Below, piece by piece: positions 1 to 7,620 of a stretch of 33,056 nucleotides of DNA (positions are counted from its first letter, which is position 1; each line of letters starts with the position of its first letter). This DNA is from Streptomyces laculatispora (GTDB lineage Bacteria; Actinomycetota; Actinomycetes; Streptomycetales; Streptomycetaceae), in the NCBI RefSeq assembly GCF_017353455.1, contig NZ_JAFMPZ010000549.1:1-33056 (forward strand), read 5' to 3'. The translations under genes and the position numbers were made by a program. Below the pieces are notes generated by a model, which was given only the letters and a program-made list of their open reading frames with translations, was not told where the DNA came from and did not search any database.

Positions 1-173
1 CGGCGGCGCCGGCCGCCGGGGCGGGACGGCGCGGCCGTCTCGTCCCGCGCGTCCGGCTCGTGGCCCAGGGGCGCGGGCACGGCGTAGTGGCTCAGCGCCT
101 CCGCGGGGGTTCCGCATCCGGCACAGGCCAGGGCGCCGTTGAGATGCCGCTGACAGGGGTGGCAGTAATCCAT
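1..173 (-). CDS. Zinc-ribbon protein, N-terminal fragment (cut by window edge)
   Basis: Only the first 57 codons lie in the window; the gene continues past base 1. Translation starts at the ATG on bases 173-171. The N-terminus carries two CxxC knuckles, C4/C7 and C17/C20, about ten residues apart, as in a small zinc ribbon. They are followed by a proline, alanine and arginine-rich stretch that looks like a linker. Zinc ribbons with such linkers often sit at the front of actinomycete membrane or regulatory proteins, but what follows here is unseen, so no function is assigned. It is divergent from the hypothetical gene at 252, with a 78-base shared upstream region. Confidence 0.6.
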   Translation of the reverse strand, partial: MDYCHPCQRHLNGALACAGCGTPAEALSHYAVPAPLGHEPDARDETAAPSRPGGRRR

Positions 174-251
174 GGCGCCCGCAGATTAGATGCCCATCGG
201 ACAACAGAGAAAGCGGCTCAGGTGAGGATCCTGTGTGGAAGCGTTGATTCC

Positions 252-818
252 ATGACCGCTGCCACGCCTTTCGGCCCCCGTGAGTTCCAGCTTGTCCTGT
301 TGCGCCGGATGGCCGACCACCAGCCCGGCCTCGTCGAGGACGCCCGGCACGAACTGAGCGCGACGCTCGCCGAGATGCGCGAGGCCAACCGCCGCTGGCA
401 GGCCATGGTGCGTGCGCCGCGGGGGCGGGGGTCGCTGCGCCGCTACCGTTCGGTGCTCGGCGAGCCCGAGTCGTCGCTGCGGCGCACGGTGGGTGATCTG
501 GAGTGCGACGCGCTGCTCTGGCCGGTGCCGCTCTGGCCCGATCTGCGGTTCGAGGTGATGGCCGGGCCCGGCGGGGCCGTGTGGAACGAGTGGCTGGTGC
601 GGGCCCCCGGCGCGGCCGCCCCCGCCCTGCACACGGTCGAGGAGCTGCGCCCCTGGTCGTGCACCGTGGACGAGGTGGCGCGGGCCTTCGCGCCGGCCCG
701 CCCGATGGAGGGCAGCGCGCCGACCCGCTGGGCGCTCGCGATCACCGCTCCGGTCACCGGTGAACCGTATGTCGCCGAGTTCACCTGGGGACTGCTCCAG
801 CGGCTGCTCACCCGCTGA
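252..818 (+). CDS. Conserved hypothetical protein
   Basis: A 188-residue protein beginning MTAATPFGPREF. The frame is open further upstream, but the ATG at 252 is preceded by GGAAG at 236-240, and the residues before it read like noncoding sequence. The N-terminal third (to about residue 60) is charged and probably helical. The remainder has aromatic-rich blocks (LLWPVPLWPDLRFEV, WNEWLVR) suggesting a compact beta-containing domain. There is no signal peptide, membrane segment or catalytic motif that I recognise. It lies upstream of the Mbl-like gene on the same strand, with about 150 bases between, so it may or may not share its transcript. Confidence 0.7.
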   Translation: MTAATPFGPREFQLVLLRRMADHQPGLVEDARHELSATLAEMREANRRWQAMVRAPRGRGSLRRYRSVLGEPESSLRRTVGDLECDALLWPVPLWPDLRFEVMAGPGGAVWNEWLVRAPGAAAPALHTVEELRPWSCTVDEVARAFAPARPMEGSAPTRWALAITAPVTGEPYVAEFTWGLLQRLLTR

Positions 819-966
819 CGGACCCGCGAGACCGCCGGCCGACGAGCCGTCAGCTCCGTCCCCCCTACGGCGCATCCCAGCGCGCACAACGCCTCCCGGC
901 GGCGCACGATACGAAGACAACCGGCTGCCCGTCGGTACCCCCATCAACGCTCTCGGGAGACCTGCC

Positions 967-2004
967 GTGACCGTCAGCCTTGATCAGTTGCGCCGTTGCC
1001 ACGTCGCCGTCGACCTCGGGGCCGCCCGGACCCGGGTGTACATCAAGGGGCTCGGGCTCGTCGTGGACGAGCCGAGCGCCGCCGCTGTGAACACCCGTAC
1101 CGGCTCGCTCATCGCCGTCGGCGCGCTCGCCGAACAGATGACGGGCCGCACCCCCGACTACATCCGGGTGGTCCGTCCGGTCTCCGGCGGAACCGTCGTG
1201 GACATCGAGATGGCCCAGCGCATGCTGCGCCAGCTGCTGGGCGAGAAGCTCCGCCGTCAGCTGCGCCGCAGACCACGGCTGCGCGCCGCCGCCTGCACCC
1301 CGCACGACAGCGATCCGCTCGCCCAGCGGGCCGCCGTCGAGACCCTGGTCGGCCTCGGCGCCCGGCGCGTCGAGCTGGTCGACACCCTGATCGCGGCGGC
1401 CGTCGGCTGCGGACTGCCGGTCGAGCAGCCGACCGCCACCATGATCATGGTGTGCGGGGCCGCGACCACCCAGATCGCGGTGCTCTCGCTCGGCTCGATC
1501 GTGACCGCCGTACGCATCCCGATCGGCGGCGACGCGATCGACCACGCGGTGATCCAGCACCTGCGCCACTACCACGAGCTGATGCTGCCCAGCCACTCCG
1601 TACGCCCCTTGCAGCTGGCGCTCAGCAGTAACGGCCTCACCTCGCACGGGCCCGCCGTGACCGAGATCCACGGCCGGGACGTGGCGACCGGTCTGGCCCG
1701 CTCCGTGGAGGTCGACACCGCCGCGGTGCAACAGGCGATCCACCGCCCGCTCACCACGGTCCTGGACGGCCTGGGCAAGGTGCTGCGGGACTGCCCGCCC
1801 GATCTGGTGGCCGACCTCGCCGACTGCGGGATCATGATGGTCGGCGGCAGCGCGCTGCTGCCCGGCCTGGACCAGATGCTGCGCGACGCGACCGGCATGC
1901 CGGTGCACATCGCCGAGCGGCCCGACGTCTGCTCCGTACTGGGGCTCGGCGCCATGCTGGACGGCAAGATCCGCCCGATGGTCCTCGACCCGCTCGCCTG
2001 CTGA
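967..2004 (+). CDS. mbl: MreB-like actin homologue (Mbl type)
   Basis: A 345-residue actin-fold protein of the MreB/Mbl family; Streptomyces homologues act in spore-wall synthesis. The GTG at 967 has GGGAGA six bases upstream. Family landmarks in order are phosphate-1 near residues 14-27 (AVDLGAARTRVYIK), connect-1 around 68-85, phosphate-2 around 159-177, and a C-terminal adenosine motif (VGGSALLPGL). Two active-site elements are altered. The usual IGGGTTE phosphate-2 reads VCGAATTQ, and the EEP preceding AAA is D139-T140-L, removing the glutamate implicated in ATP hydrolysis. The fold is clear; nucleotide turnover is doubtful. The stop codon directly abuts the next gene's GTG, so the two are probably translationally coupled. 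The symbol rests on similarity and recalled gene order. Confidence 0.85.
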   Translation: MTVSLDQLRRCHVAVDLGAARTRVYIKGLGLVVDEPSAAAVNTRTGSLIAVGALAEQMTGRTPDYIRVVRPVSGGTVVDIEMAQRMLRQLLGEKLRRQLRRRPRLRAAACTPHDSDPLAQRAAVETLVGLGARRVELVDTLIAAAVGCGLPVEQPTATMIMVCGAATTQIAVLSLGSIVTAVRIPIGGDAIDHAVIQHLRHYHELMLPSHSVRPLQLALSSNGLTSHGPAVTEIHGRDVATGLARSVEVDTAAVQQAIHRPLTTVLDGLGKVLRDCPPDLVADLADCGIMMVGGSALLPGLDQMLRDATGMPVHIAERPDVCSVLGLGAMLDGKIRPMVLDPLAC

Positions 2005-3609
2005 GTGCCGCGGGTCGTGCGGCGGATGACCGACGAACCACGCGACGCGGCATCCCCGGGAGGAATCCCGCAGACGCCCCGGCTGCCGATGCTCCTGGAG
2101 GCCGTGCTGAGTGTCGGCACCGATCTCGAACTGCGGTCCACCCTGCAGCAGATCATCGACACCGCCACCGCGCTCACCACGGCCCGCTACGGGGCGCTGG
2201 GCGTTCTGGACCCCGAGCGCGGCACCATCCGGGAACTGTTCGTCTGCGGACTGAACGACGCCGAACGGGAGGCCATCGGCGACCTCCCCGACGGCCACTC
2301 CGGCATGCTCGGCGCCCTCATCGAGGAGGCGCGGCCGCTGCGCTCCGACGACCTGACCACCGACCCGCGCGCCACCGGGGTACCGCCCCGCCACCCCACG
2401 ATGCACTCGTTCCTCGGCGCCCCGATCCGGGTGCACGACACGGTCTTCGGGAACATCTACCTCACCGAGAAGAGCACCGCGCACTTCACCGACACCGACG
2501 CGGCGCTCCTGCGGGTCCTCGCCTCGCAGGCCGGTATCGCGATCGGCAACGCCCGGCTGTACGAGACGGCCCGGCAGCGAGAACGCTGGATCGAGGGCGC
2601 GGCCGCGGTCACCAACACCCTGCTGACCAGGGAGAACGCCGCCGACGCCCTGACGACCGTGGCCGAACGGGCCAGAATCCTCAGCGACGCGGCGGCCGGG
2701 GTGATCCTCCAGCCGACCGAGGAGGGCGGGATGGAGATCGTCGCCGCGTCCACGCTCGACGATCCGGCCGGTCTGGTGGGCACCGCCATCGAGCCCGGCT
2801 CCCCCGTCCTGGTCCAGCTGCTGGGCGGCCAGCCGGTCTTCATCGAGGACTCGGCGACCGATCCCCGGATGACCACACACGTACGGTCCCGGTTCGGCCC
2901 CAGCATGATGCTGCCGTTGCAGAGCGGCGGGCGGCTCATCGGCACCCTCGCCCTGCCCCGGCGGCGCGGCGGCCGCCCCTACACGGCCGTGGACCGGCTG
3001 CTGGCCTCGCAGTTCGCCTCGCAGGCCGCGCTCGCGCTGGTCCTGGTGGACGCCCAGCACGACCGCGAGCAGCTCGCGGTCTACGAGGACCGGGACCGGA
3101 TCGCCCGTGATCTGCACGATCTCGTCGTCCAGCGGCTGTTCGCCACCGAGATGATGCTGGAGTCGACCCGCCGCCGGGCCGGCACCGGGGAGACCGACGA
3201 GCTGCTCGGCAGGGCCGTCGACGAGCTGGACTCCACGATCCAGGAGGTGCGGACGACCATCTTCGCCCTCCAGCAGCCGCCCGCCGAGGCTCCCACCACC
3301 TTCCGCGGTCAGGTGCTGCGGGAGACCCGGGGCGCGGCCGCGGTGCTCGGATTCCAGCCGTCGGTGCACTTCACCGGGGCGGTGGACGCCCTCGTGCGGG
3401 AGCCGGTGGGCGGACAGCTCCTCGCCGCATTGCGCGGGGCGCTGGCGGCCGCGCACCGGCGGGCCGGGGTATCGGAGATCGAGGTGGAGGTCGACGGTAC
3501 GGCCGTGCTGCCCGACGGCCGGGCCGCGGTCCGGCTGACGGTCGGCGACAACGGGCGGGAACAGGACGGATCGCGCCCGCCGCCCGTCATCTGGCAGGCG
3601 CCGCTCTGA
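2005..3609 (+). CDS. Two-GAF sensor kinase-like protein with degenerate ATPase domain
   Basis: A 534-residue DevS/DosS-like protein. GAF domain 1 spans about residues 28-185, GAF domain 2 about 197-350, and a HisKA_3 dimerisation domain with the phospho-acceptor motif ARDLHD (H371) about 355-430. The C-terminal HATPase region is eroded. The N-box position reads RGALAAAHRRA (477-487), lacking the expected glutamate and asparagine. The G1 box is DNGRE, and the protein ends 17 residues later without a GxGL G2 box. Autophosphorylation therefore looks unlikely. Possible starts are GTG 2005, GTG 2017 and ATG 2026; 2005 is given because it abuts the mbl stop. No response regulator is adjacent. Its 3' end overlaps the convergent AsnC gene by 23 bases. 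Confidence 0.85.
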   Translation: MPRVVRRMTDEPRDAASPGGIPQTPRLPMLLEAVLSVGTDLELRSTLQQIIDTATALTTARYGALGVLDPERGTIRELFVCGLNDAEREAIGDLPDGHSGMLGALIEEARPLRSDDLTTDPRATGVPPRHPTMHSFLGAPIRVHDTVFGNIYLTEKSTAHFTDTDAALLRVLASQAGIAIGNARLYETARQRERWIEGAAAVTNTLLTRENAADALTTVAERARILSDAAAGVILQPTEEGGMEIVAASTLDDPAGLVGTAIEPGSPVLVQLLGGQPVFIEDSATDPRMTTHVRSRFGPSMMLPLQSGGRLIGTLALPRRRGGRPYTAVDRLLASQFASQAALALVLVDAQHDREQLAVYEDRDRIARDLHDLVVQRLFATEMMLESTRRRAGTGETDELLGRAVDELDSTIQEVRTTIFALQQPPAEAPTTFRGQVLRETRGAAAVLGFQPSVHFTGAVDALVREPVGGQLLAALRGALAAAHRRAGVSEIEVEVDGTAVLPDGRAAVRLTVGDNGREQDGSRPPPVIWQAPL

Positions 3610-4018
3610 GCGCGACCCTGGTGTTGGAGTGGGCGACGCCCGCCTCCCGCTTGAGTCTGCGCAGCAGTGCGTCCAGCGCCGCGGTGTCGGCGGCGGTGGC
3701 GCGTACGAGGTAGTCGTGCCCGCCCGTCACATGCACCACTTCGGTGATCCCGGGCAGGGTCAGCACCGCCCGCTCGAAGACCTCGTTGGTGGTGTCCATC
3801 CGCAGGGTCACGTCGATGAAGACGACCAGGCCGGTCCGGGTGTCGGCGGCGGGGTCGATGATCACGGTGAAGCCGCGGATGACGCCGTCCCGGCGCAGCC
3901 GCCGCACCCGGTCGGCCGCCGCGTTGGCGCTCAGCCCCACCCGTGCTCCCAGATCGCGGTACGAGATCCGCGCGTCCTCCTGCAGAACGCCGAGGATTTC
4001 CCTGTCCAGACGGTCCAT
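3587..4018 (-). CDS. AsnC/Lrp-family transcriptional regulator
   Basis: A 143-residue Lrp/AsnC protein of normal length. An N-terminal winged helix-turn-helix starts MDRLDREILGVLQ and contains DLGARVGLSANAAADRVRRL (about 22-41). The RAM ligand-binding domain follows from about 60, with the family pattern GITEVVHVTGGHDYLV (about 90-105). Such proteins form dimers or octamers and bind amino acids or related metabolites. There is no strong Shine-Dalgarno. A GACAAT hexamer ends six bases before the ATG, so the message may be leaderless. It is divergent from the NarK-like transporter, which is its most likely target, and it also binds its own promoter in most family members (inference). Confidence 0.9.
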   Translation of the reverse strand: MDRLDREILGVLQEDARISYRDLGARVGLSANAAADRVRRLRRDGVIRGFTVIIDPAADTRTGLVVFIDVTLRMDTTNEVFERAVLTLPGITEVVHVTGGHDYLVRATAADTAALDALLRRLKREAGVAHSNTRVALRAAPAR

Positions 4019-4128
4019 ACCGCGATTGTCTCAGCTTTCGGGCGACAGCGACTGCCGGGCGCCCGTGGGCGGGGGCCGCCCCGCCCACGGATGGAGCACG
4101 CCGACGGGCCGGGAACGGGCCCGCGCCC

Positions 4129-5349
4129 TTGACTGTCACTGTGTACACAGCCGTCAAGCAGCCCCCCGCTCCGGCCTCCGCACCGCCCGGCGCCTACCGC
4201 AACCTCGCGATGGCCACGGTCGGCTTCGCATTGACCTTCTGGGCGTGGAATCTGATCGCGCCCATGTCCGGGGACTACAAGGACCGGCTCGGACTGAGTT
4301 CGTTCCAGCAGTCGCTGCTGGTCGCCGTGCCGGTGCTGGTCGGCTCGCTCGGCCGGATCCCGGTGGGCGCGCTCACCGACAAGTACGGTGCGCGGCTGAT
4401 GTTCCCACTGATCTCGGCGCTCACCGTCCTGCCGGTGCTGCTGCTGATCCCGGCGAAGGACTCCTACGGCGCGATGCTGGCCGTGGGCTTCCTGCTGGGC
4501 CTGGGTGGTACGACGTTCGCGATCGGCATCCCGCTCGTCAACTCGTGGTTCCCGCCCGCCGAACGGGGCCTCGCCCTCGGTGTGTTCGGCATGGGCATGG
4601 GCGGCGTGGCGCTGTCCGGGTACTTCACCCCGCGGATCGCCGAGCACGGCGACAACCTGCCGTTCCTCGTGGTCGCCGGGGCGCTCGTGGTGTACGCGGC
4701 GCTGGCGGCGGTGCTGGTCAACGACCGGCCGGGGCGGCAGGTGCCGACCGGCACACTGGCCCACCGGCTGGCTGCGGCGGGGCGGCTGCGGGTCACCTGG
4801 GAGCTGTCTGCGCTGTACGCGATCGGCTTCGGCGGCATCGTGGCGTTCGGCGTCTATCTGCCGACGTATCTGAAGACCTGGTACGACCTCTCGCCGACCG
4901 ACGCCGGTACGAAGTCCGCCGGATTCGCCCTGGTCACGGTGGTCTTCCGGCCGATCGGCGGCTGGCTCTCGGACCGGATCCACCCGGCGCTGGTCTCCTC
5001 GGCGGCGCTCGGCGTGGCCGCCCTGATGGCGATCGTCCAGGCCTTCGACCCGAAGCTGATGCCCGGCGGCACGATCGCGCTGCTGATCATGGCGGCGGGT
5101 CTCGGTACCGCGAGCGGCAGTGTCTTCGCGCTGGTCTCGCAGGTGACCCCGCAGGCGAAGGTGGGCAGCGTCACCGGGATCGTCGGCGCGATGGGCGGAC
5201 TCGGCGGCTTCGTGCCGCCCCTGGTGATGGGCGCGGTCTACAGCGCGAAGGGCTCCTACTCGATCGGCTTCATGCTGCTGTCCGACCTGGCGCTGGCGGG
5301 CTGTGTGTACGCGTACGGGCGGATGCGGAACATCCGGCGGGACGCCTGA
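4129..5349 (+). CDS. MFS transporter, nitrate/nitrite porter (NarK/NNP) type
   Basis: A 406-residue, twelve-helix major facilitator protein. NNP-type features are an arginine in GSLGRIPVGALTDKYGAR (TM2 and the following loop), a second in VVFRPIGGWLSDR, and glycine-rich helices GLGTASGSVFALV and VGSVTGIVGAMGGLGGF. Paired arginines bind the anion in characterised NarK proteins. The start is uncertain: TTG 4129 has GGGAAC 12 bases upstream, and GTG 4141 is also in frame. No nitrate or nitrite reductase gene lies in the window, so the substrate could be another small anion. A hairpin follows the stop. The divergent AsnC-type gene is the probable regulator. Confidence 0.85.
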   Translation: MTVTVYTAVKQPPAPASAPPGAYRNLAMATVGFALTFWAWNLIAPMSGDYKDRLGLSSFQQSLLVAVPVLVGSLGRIPVGALTDKYGARLMFPLISALTVLPVLLLIPAKDSYGAMLAVGFLLGLGGTTFAIGIPLVNSWFPPAERGLALGVFGMGMGGVALSGYFTPRIAEHGDNLPFLVVAGALVVYAALAAVLVNDRPGRQVPTGTLAHRLAAAGRLRVTWELSALYAIGFGGIVAFGVYLPTYLKTWYDLSPTDAGTKSAGFALVTVVFRPIGGWLSDRIHPALVSSAALGVAALMAIVQAFDPKLMPGGTIALLIMAAGLGTASGSVFALVSQVTPQAKVGSVTGIVGAMGGLGGFVPPLVMGAVYSAKGSYSIGFMLLSDLALAGCVYAYGRMRNIRRDA

Positions 5350-5367
5350 GAGCCCGCGCGGAAGGAG

Positions 5368-5399
5368 AACGGCGGCGTCCCCGCCGGGACACCGCCGTT
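5368..5399 (+). terminator. Hairpin terminator of the NarK-like gene
   Basis: The arms AACGGCGGCGT and ACACCGCCGTT pair over 10 of 11 positions around a short loop, starting 18 bases after the transporter stop. No T-run follows, which is common in Streptomyces. It may also serve the convergent ThuA-GH99 gene, which ends at 5436. Confidence 0.6.
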
Positions 5400-5435
5400 C
5401 GTCGTGGACCGGTTCAGCATGTCGTCAGCGCCGGT

Positions 5436-7613
5436 TCAGCGTGCGGCACGAGCAGCGGTGCGCCGCTGCTCGAACCGGTCCGCCCAGTACGCCGTCCGGT
5501 CGAGGTAGGCCGTCTCGGCGGCGGCCCCCGTCTTCCCGTATGCCCCTTCGTACGTCTGGTAGCCGTGTCCGGCGGGCGGGTTGCCCGCCGCGGGCTCGAT
5601 CGGGCTGCCCTCGTGCCATTCGTTGAAGGAGGTGACGGAGACCCAGGAGGGCGATCCGCCGATGGCCGGGTCGAGGGCGTTGCTCCACTCCAGGTCGTAG
5701 GAGGCGCCGTCCTCCCGGCCCAGGGTGGGCGTGGTGTTGCCGGGCACGGCCCGGTCGTCGATGTATCCGGGTGCCACCGAGGGCGCCCAGACCAGGCCGT
5801 TGGCCTTGGCGTACTCCCCCGCCTGCTTCCAGCCGGGGGCGGTGGCACCGGCGATGCCGTCGTAGGTGTAGATCCCGCCGAAGTGCGCGACCTTGGTGGT
5901 GTCGGTGGTCTGGGCGAGGACGACGGCGCTGTCGCGCACGGCGTCCAGGGCCGACCAGTCCTGGATCCGCAGGCTCTCGAAGACGTAGAACGCCGGGCGG
6001 TTGCCGTGCTCGGCGTCCCGGTAGTAGGCGGGGTGGTCGCCGTACTCGCCGTTCAGATAGGCGATGTCGCCGACCACGGAGGCCGCGGTCCTGCCGCCGT
6101 ACGGTTCGATGTGCCAGGCGACCTTGATCCCGTGCCGGGCGGCGGCGTCCAGGACCTTCGGGGCGAGCTTGTCCTCGTAGCCGCCCTGCCCCCACCAGCT
6201 GTAGACGATGACTCCGGCGCCCGACCGCTCGATCCACTTCATGTGCTGCTCGACGGCCCCGGCGATGTCACTGGAGTCGTACGGGCCGAGCTTCGGGTAG
6301 AGGTCGGCACCGATGTCGTCGGGCGGGGTGTGGCCGCCTTGCTCCCAGTGGCGCCAGCCGCCGTTCGTCTCCGGGGTGCCGTACCAGGGGTAGTAGAAGA
6401 GGTGCACCCGGGAGGAGCCCGTGGCCTTGGTGCCCTGCTGTCCGGCCAGGGTGAAGCTGTCGATGTCGAAGAGGGAGCCCGCTCCCCCGGTGAACCGGAG
6501 GAACAGCGGGCCCGAACCGGTGGCGGTGAGGGCGCCGGTCACCTGCGTGAAGGTCTCCCAGCCGCCGGTCGGGGCGACGTCCACCGATCCGAGCAGCGGT
6601 CCGGTGGCGGAACCGGAGCGCACCTCGATGGTGCCGCCCGCCCCGGCCGAGGAGACCTTGGCGGTGAAGGAGGTGGCCCCGGCCGTGTTGACCAAGGCGT
6701 AGCCCGCCCAGTCTCCGTTGTCGATGTAGCCGAGCGTGGCCCCGCCGCCCGCCCCGGTGTGCGCGGCGCTCTGCACGCCGAAGGAGGAGGTGTAGGACTC
6801 CGCCTCCACGGGGGCGTCACCGGGGTCCGGGGTCCCGGAGCCGCAGTCGGCCCGCACCGCGCCGGCCGCGTAGTGGATGCCGCCGAGCAGCAGCCGGCGG
6901 AAGTCCGGATCGCTGTAGGACTCGATGGTGTGGCCGAGGCCGGTGTAGAAGGACCGGCCCTGCTGCTGCGGGTGGCACCAGGTGATCGGGTGGTCGCCGC
7001 CCATCTCGCCGCCGGTGTAGCTGCTTTCGTCCAGGCTCTGGAGCACATGGACGTCGTCGCGGGGATCGGTGCGGTAGTTGTACCACTCGTCGGTGCGGAC
7101 CCAGTCGTCGTCGAGGTGCGCGGTCGCCGGGTGGGCGTGGTCCTCGGTGACGACCTTCGCCTGCTGGATCGCCGGGTGGCTCTTGAACCGGGCGCCGACG
7201 AGGTGCTCGTACGCCGGCCAGTCGTACTCGGTGTCCGCGGCGGCGTGGACACCGACGAATCCGCCGCCCCCGTCGACGTACGCCGACAGGGCGTCCTGCT
7301 GCGCGGTGTCCAGGACGTCGCCGGTGGTGCTGAGGAAGACCACCGCCTCGTACCCGGCGAGGTTCTCCGGGGTGAAGGCGCCCGCGTCCTCGGTGGCCGT
7401 GACGCCGAAGCCGTCCGCCGCGCCCAGTTCCTGGATCGCGGTGATGCCGGCCGGGATGGAGTCGTGCCGGAATCCGGCGGTCCTGGAGAAGACGAGCACG
7501 TCGTACGGGTCCGCGGCGGCGCCCGCCGGGGCGGGGGCCAGGAACCCGGCTCCCAGGGCGAGTGCGGCGGCGCAGGCGATATGGCGCACGCGCCGGGCGA
7601 GTTGGTGTCTCAT
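5436..7613 (-). CDS. Secreted ThuA-CBM6-GH99 fusion protein
   Basis: A 725-residue exported protein with a signal peptide (about 1-33, arginine-rich then AAALALGAGFLAPAPAGA). The domains in order are ThuA-like (36-252, with VLVFSRTAGFRHDS and GVHAAADTEYDW), a CBM6 carbohydrate-binding module (267-390) and a glycoside hydrolase family 99 domain (404-715). The GH99 marks are FYYPWYGTPE, HIEPYGGR and SFNEWHEGSPIEP. E665 and E668, three residues apart, match the catalytic glutamate pair of GH99 endo-mannosidases. It likely cleaves mannose-containing glycans outside the cell, and the ThuA part may act on oxidised sugars (inference). The ATG at 7613 has a GGAGGGG site that overlaps the stop codon of the upstream dehydrogenase gene, so translation is probably coupled. 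Confidence 0.88.
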   Translation of the reverse strand: MRHQLARRVRHIACAAALALGAGFLAPAPAGAAADPYDVLVFSRTAGFRHDSIPAGITAIQELGAADGFGVTATEDAGAFTPENLAGYEAVVFLSTTGDVLDTAQQDALSAYVDGGGGFVGVHAAADTEYDWPAYEHLVGARFKSHPAIQQAKVVTEDHAHPATAHLDDDWVRTDEWYNYRTDPRDDVHVLQSLDESSYTGGEMGGDHPITWCHPQQQGRSFYTGLGHTIESYSDPDFRRLLLGGIHYAAGAVRADCGSGTPDPGDAPVEAESYTSSFGVQSAAHTGAGGGATLGYIDNGDWAGYALVNTAGATSFTAKVSSAGAGGTIEVRSGSATGPLLGSVDVAPTGGWETFTQVTGALTATGSGPLFLRFTGGAGSLFDIDSFTLAGQQGTKATGSSRVHLFYYPWYGTPETNGGWRHWEQGGHTPPDDIGADLYPKLGPYDSSDIAGAVEQHMKWIERSGAGVIVYSWWGQGGYEDKLAPKVLDAAARHGIKVAWHIEPYGGRTAASVVGDIAYLNGEYGDHPAYYRDAEHGNRPAFYVFESLRIQDWSALDAVRDSAVVLAQTTDTTKVAHFGGIYTYDGIAGATAPGWKQAGEYAKANGLVWAPSVAPGYIDDRAVPGNTTPTLGREDGASYDLEWSNALDPAIGGSPSWVSVTSFNEWHEGSPIEPAAGNPPAGHGYQTYEGAYGKTGAAAETAYLDRTAYWADRFEQRRTAARAAR

Positions 7614-7620
7614 GCGTCGG

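Noticed and set aside
865-3456. Long minus-strand open frame (863 codons) opposite mbl and the kinase
   Set aside because: It is an antisense shadow: repetitive arginine, glycine and alanine composition, no domain, and two well-supported genes lie on the other strand.
4019-4128. Short inverted repeat TGTC/GACA in the AsnC-NarK divergent region
   Set aside because: Four-base arms are expected by chance; no longer palindrome was found.
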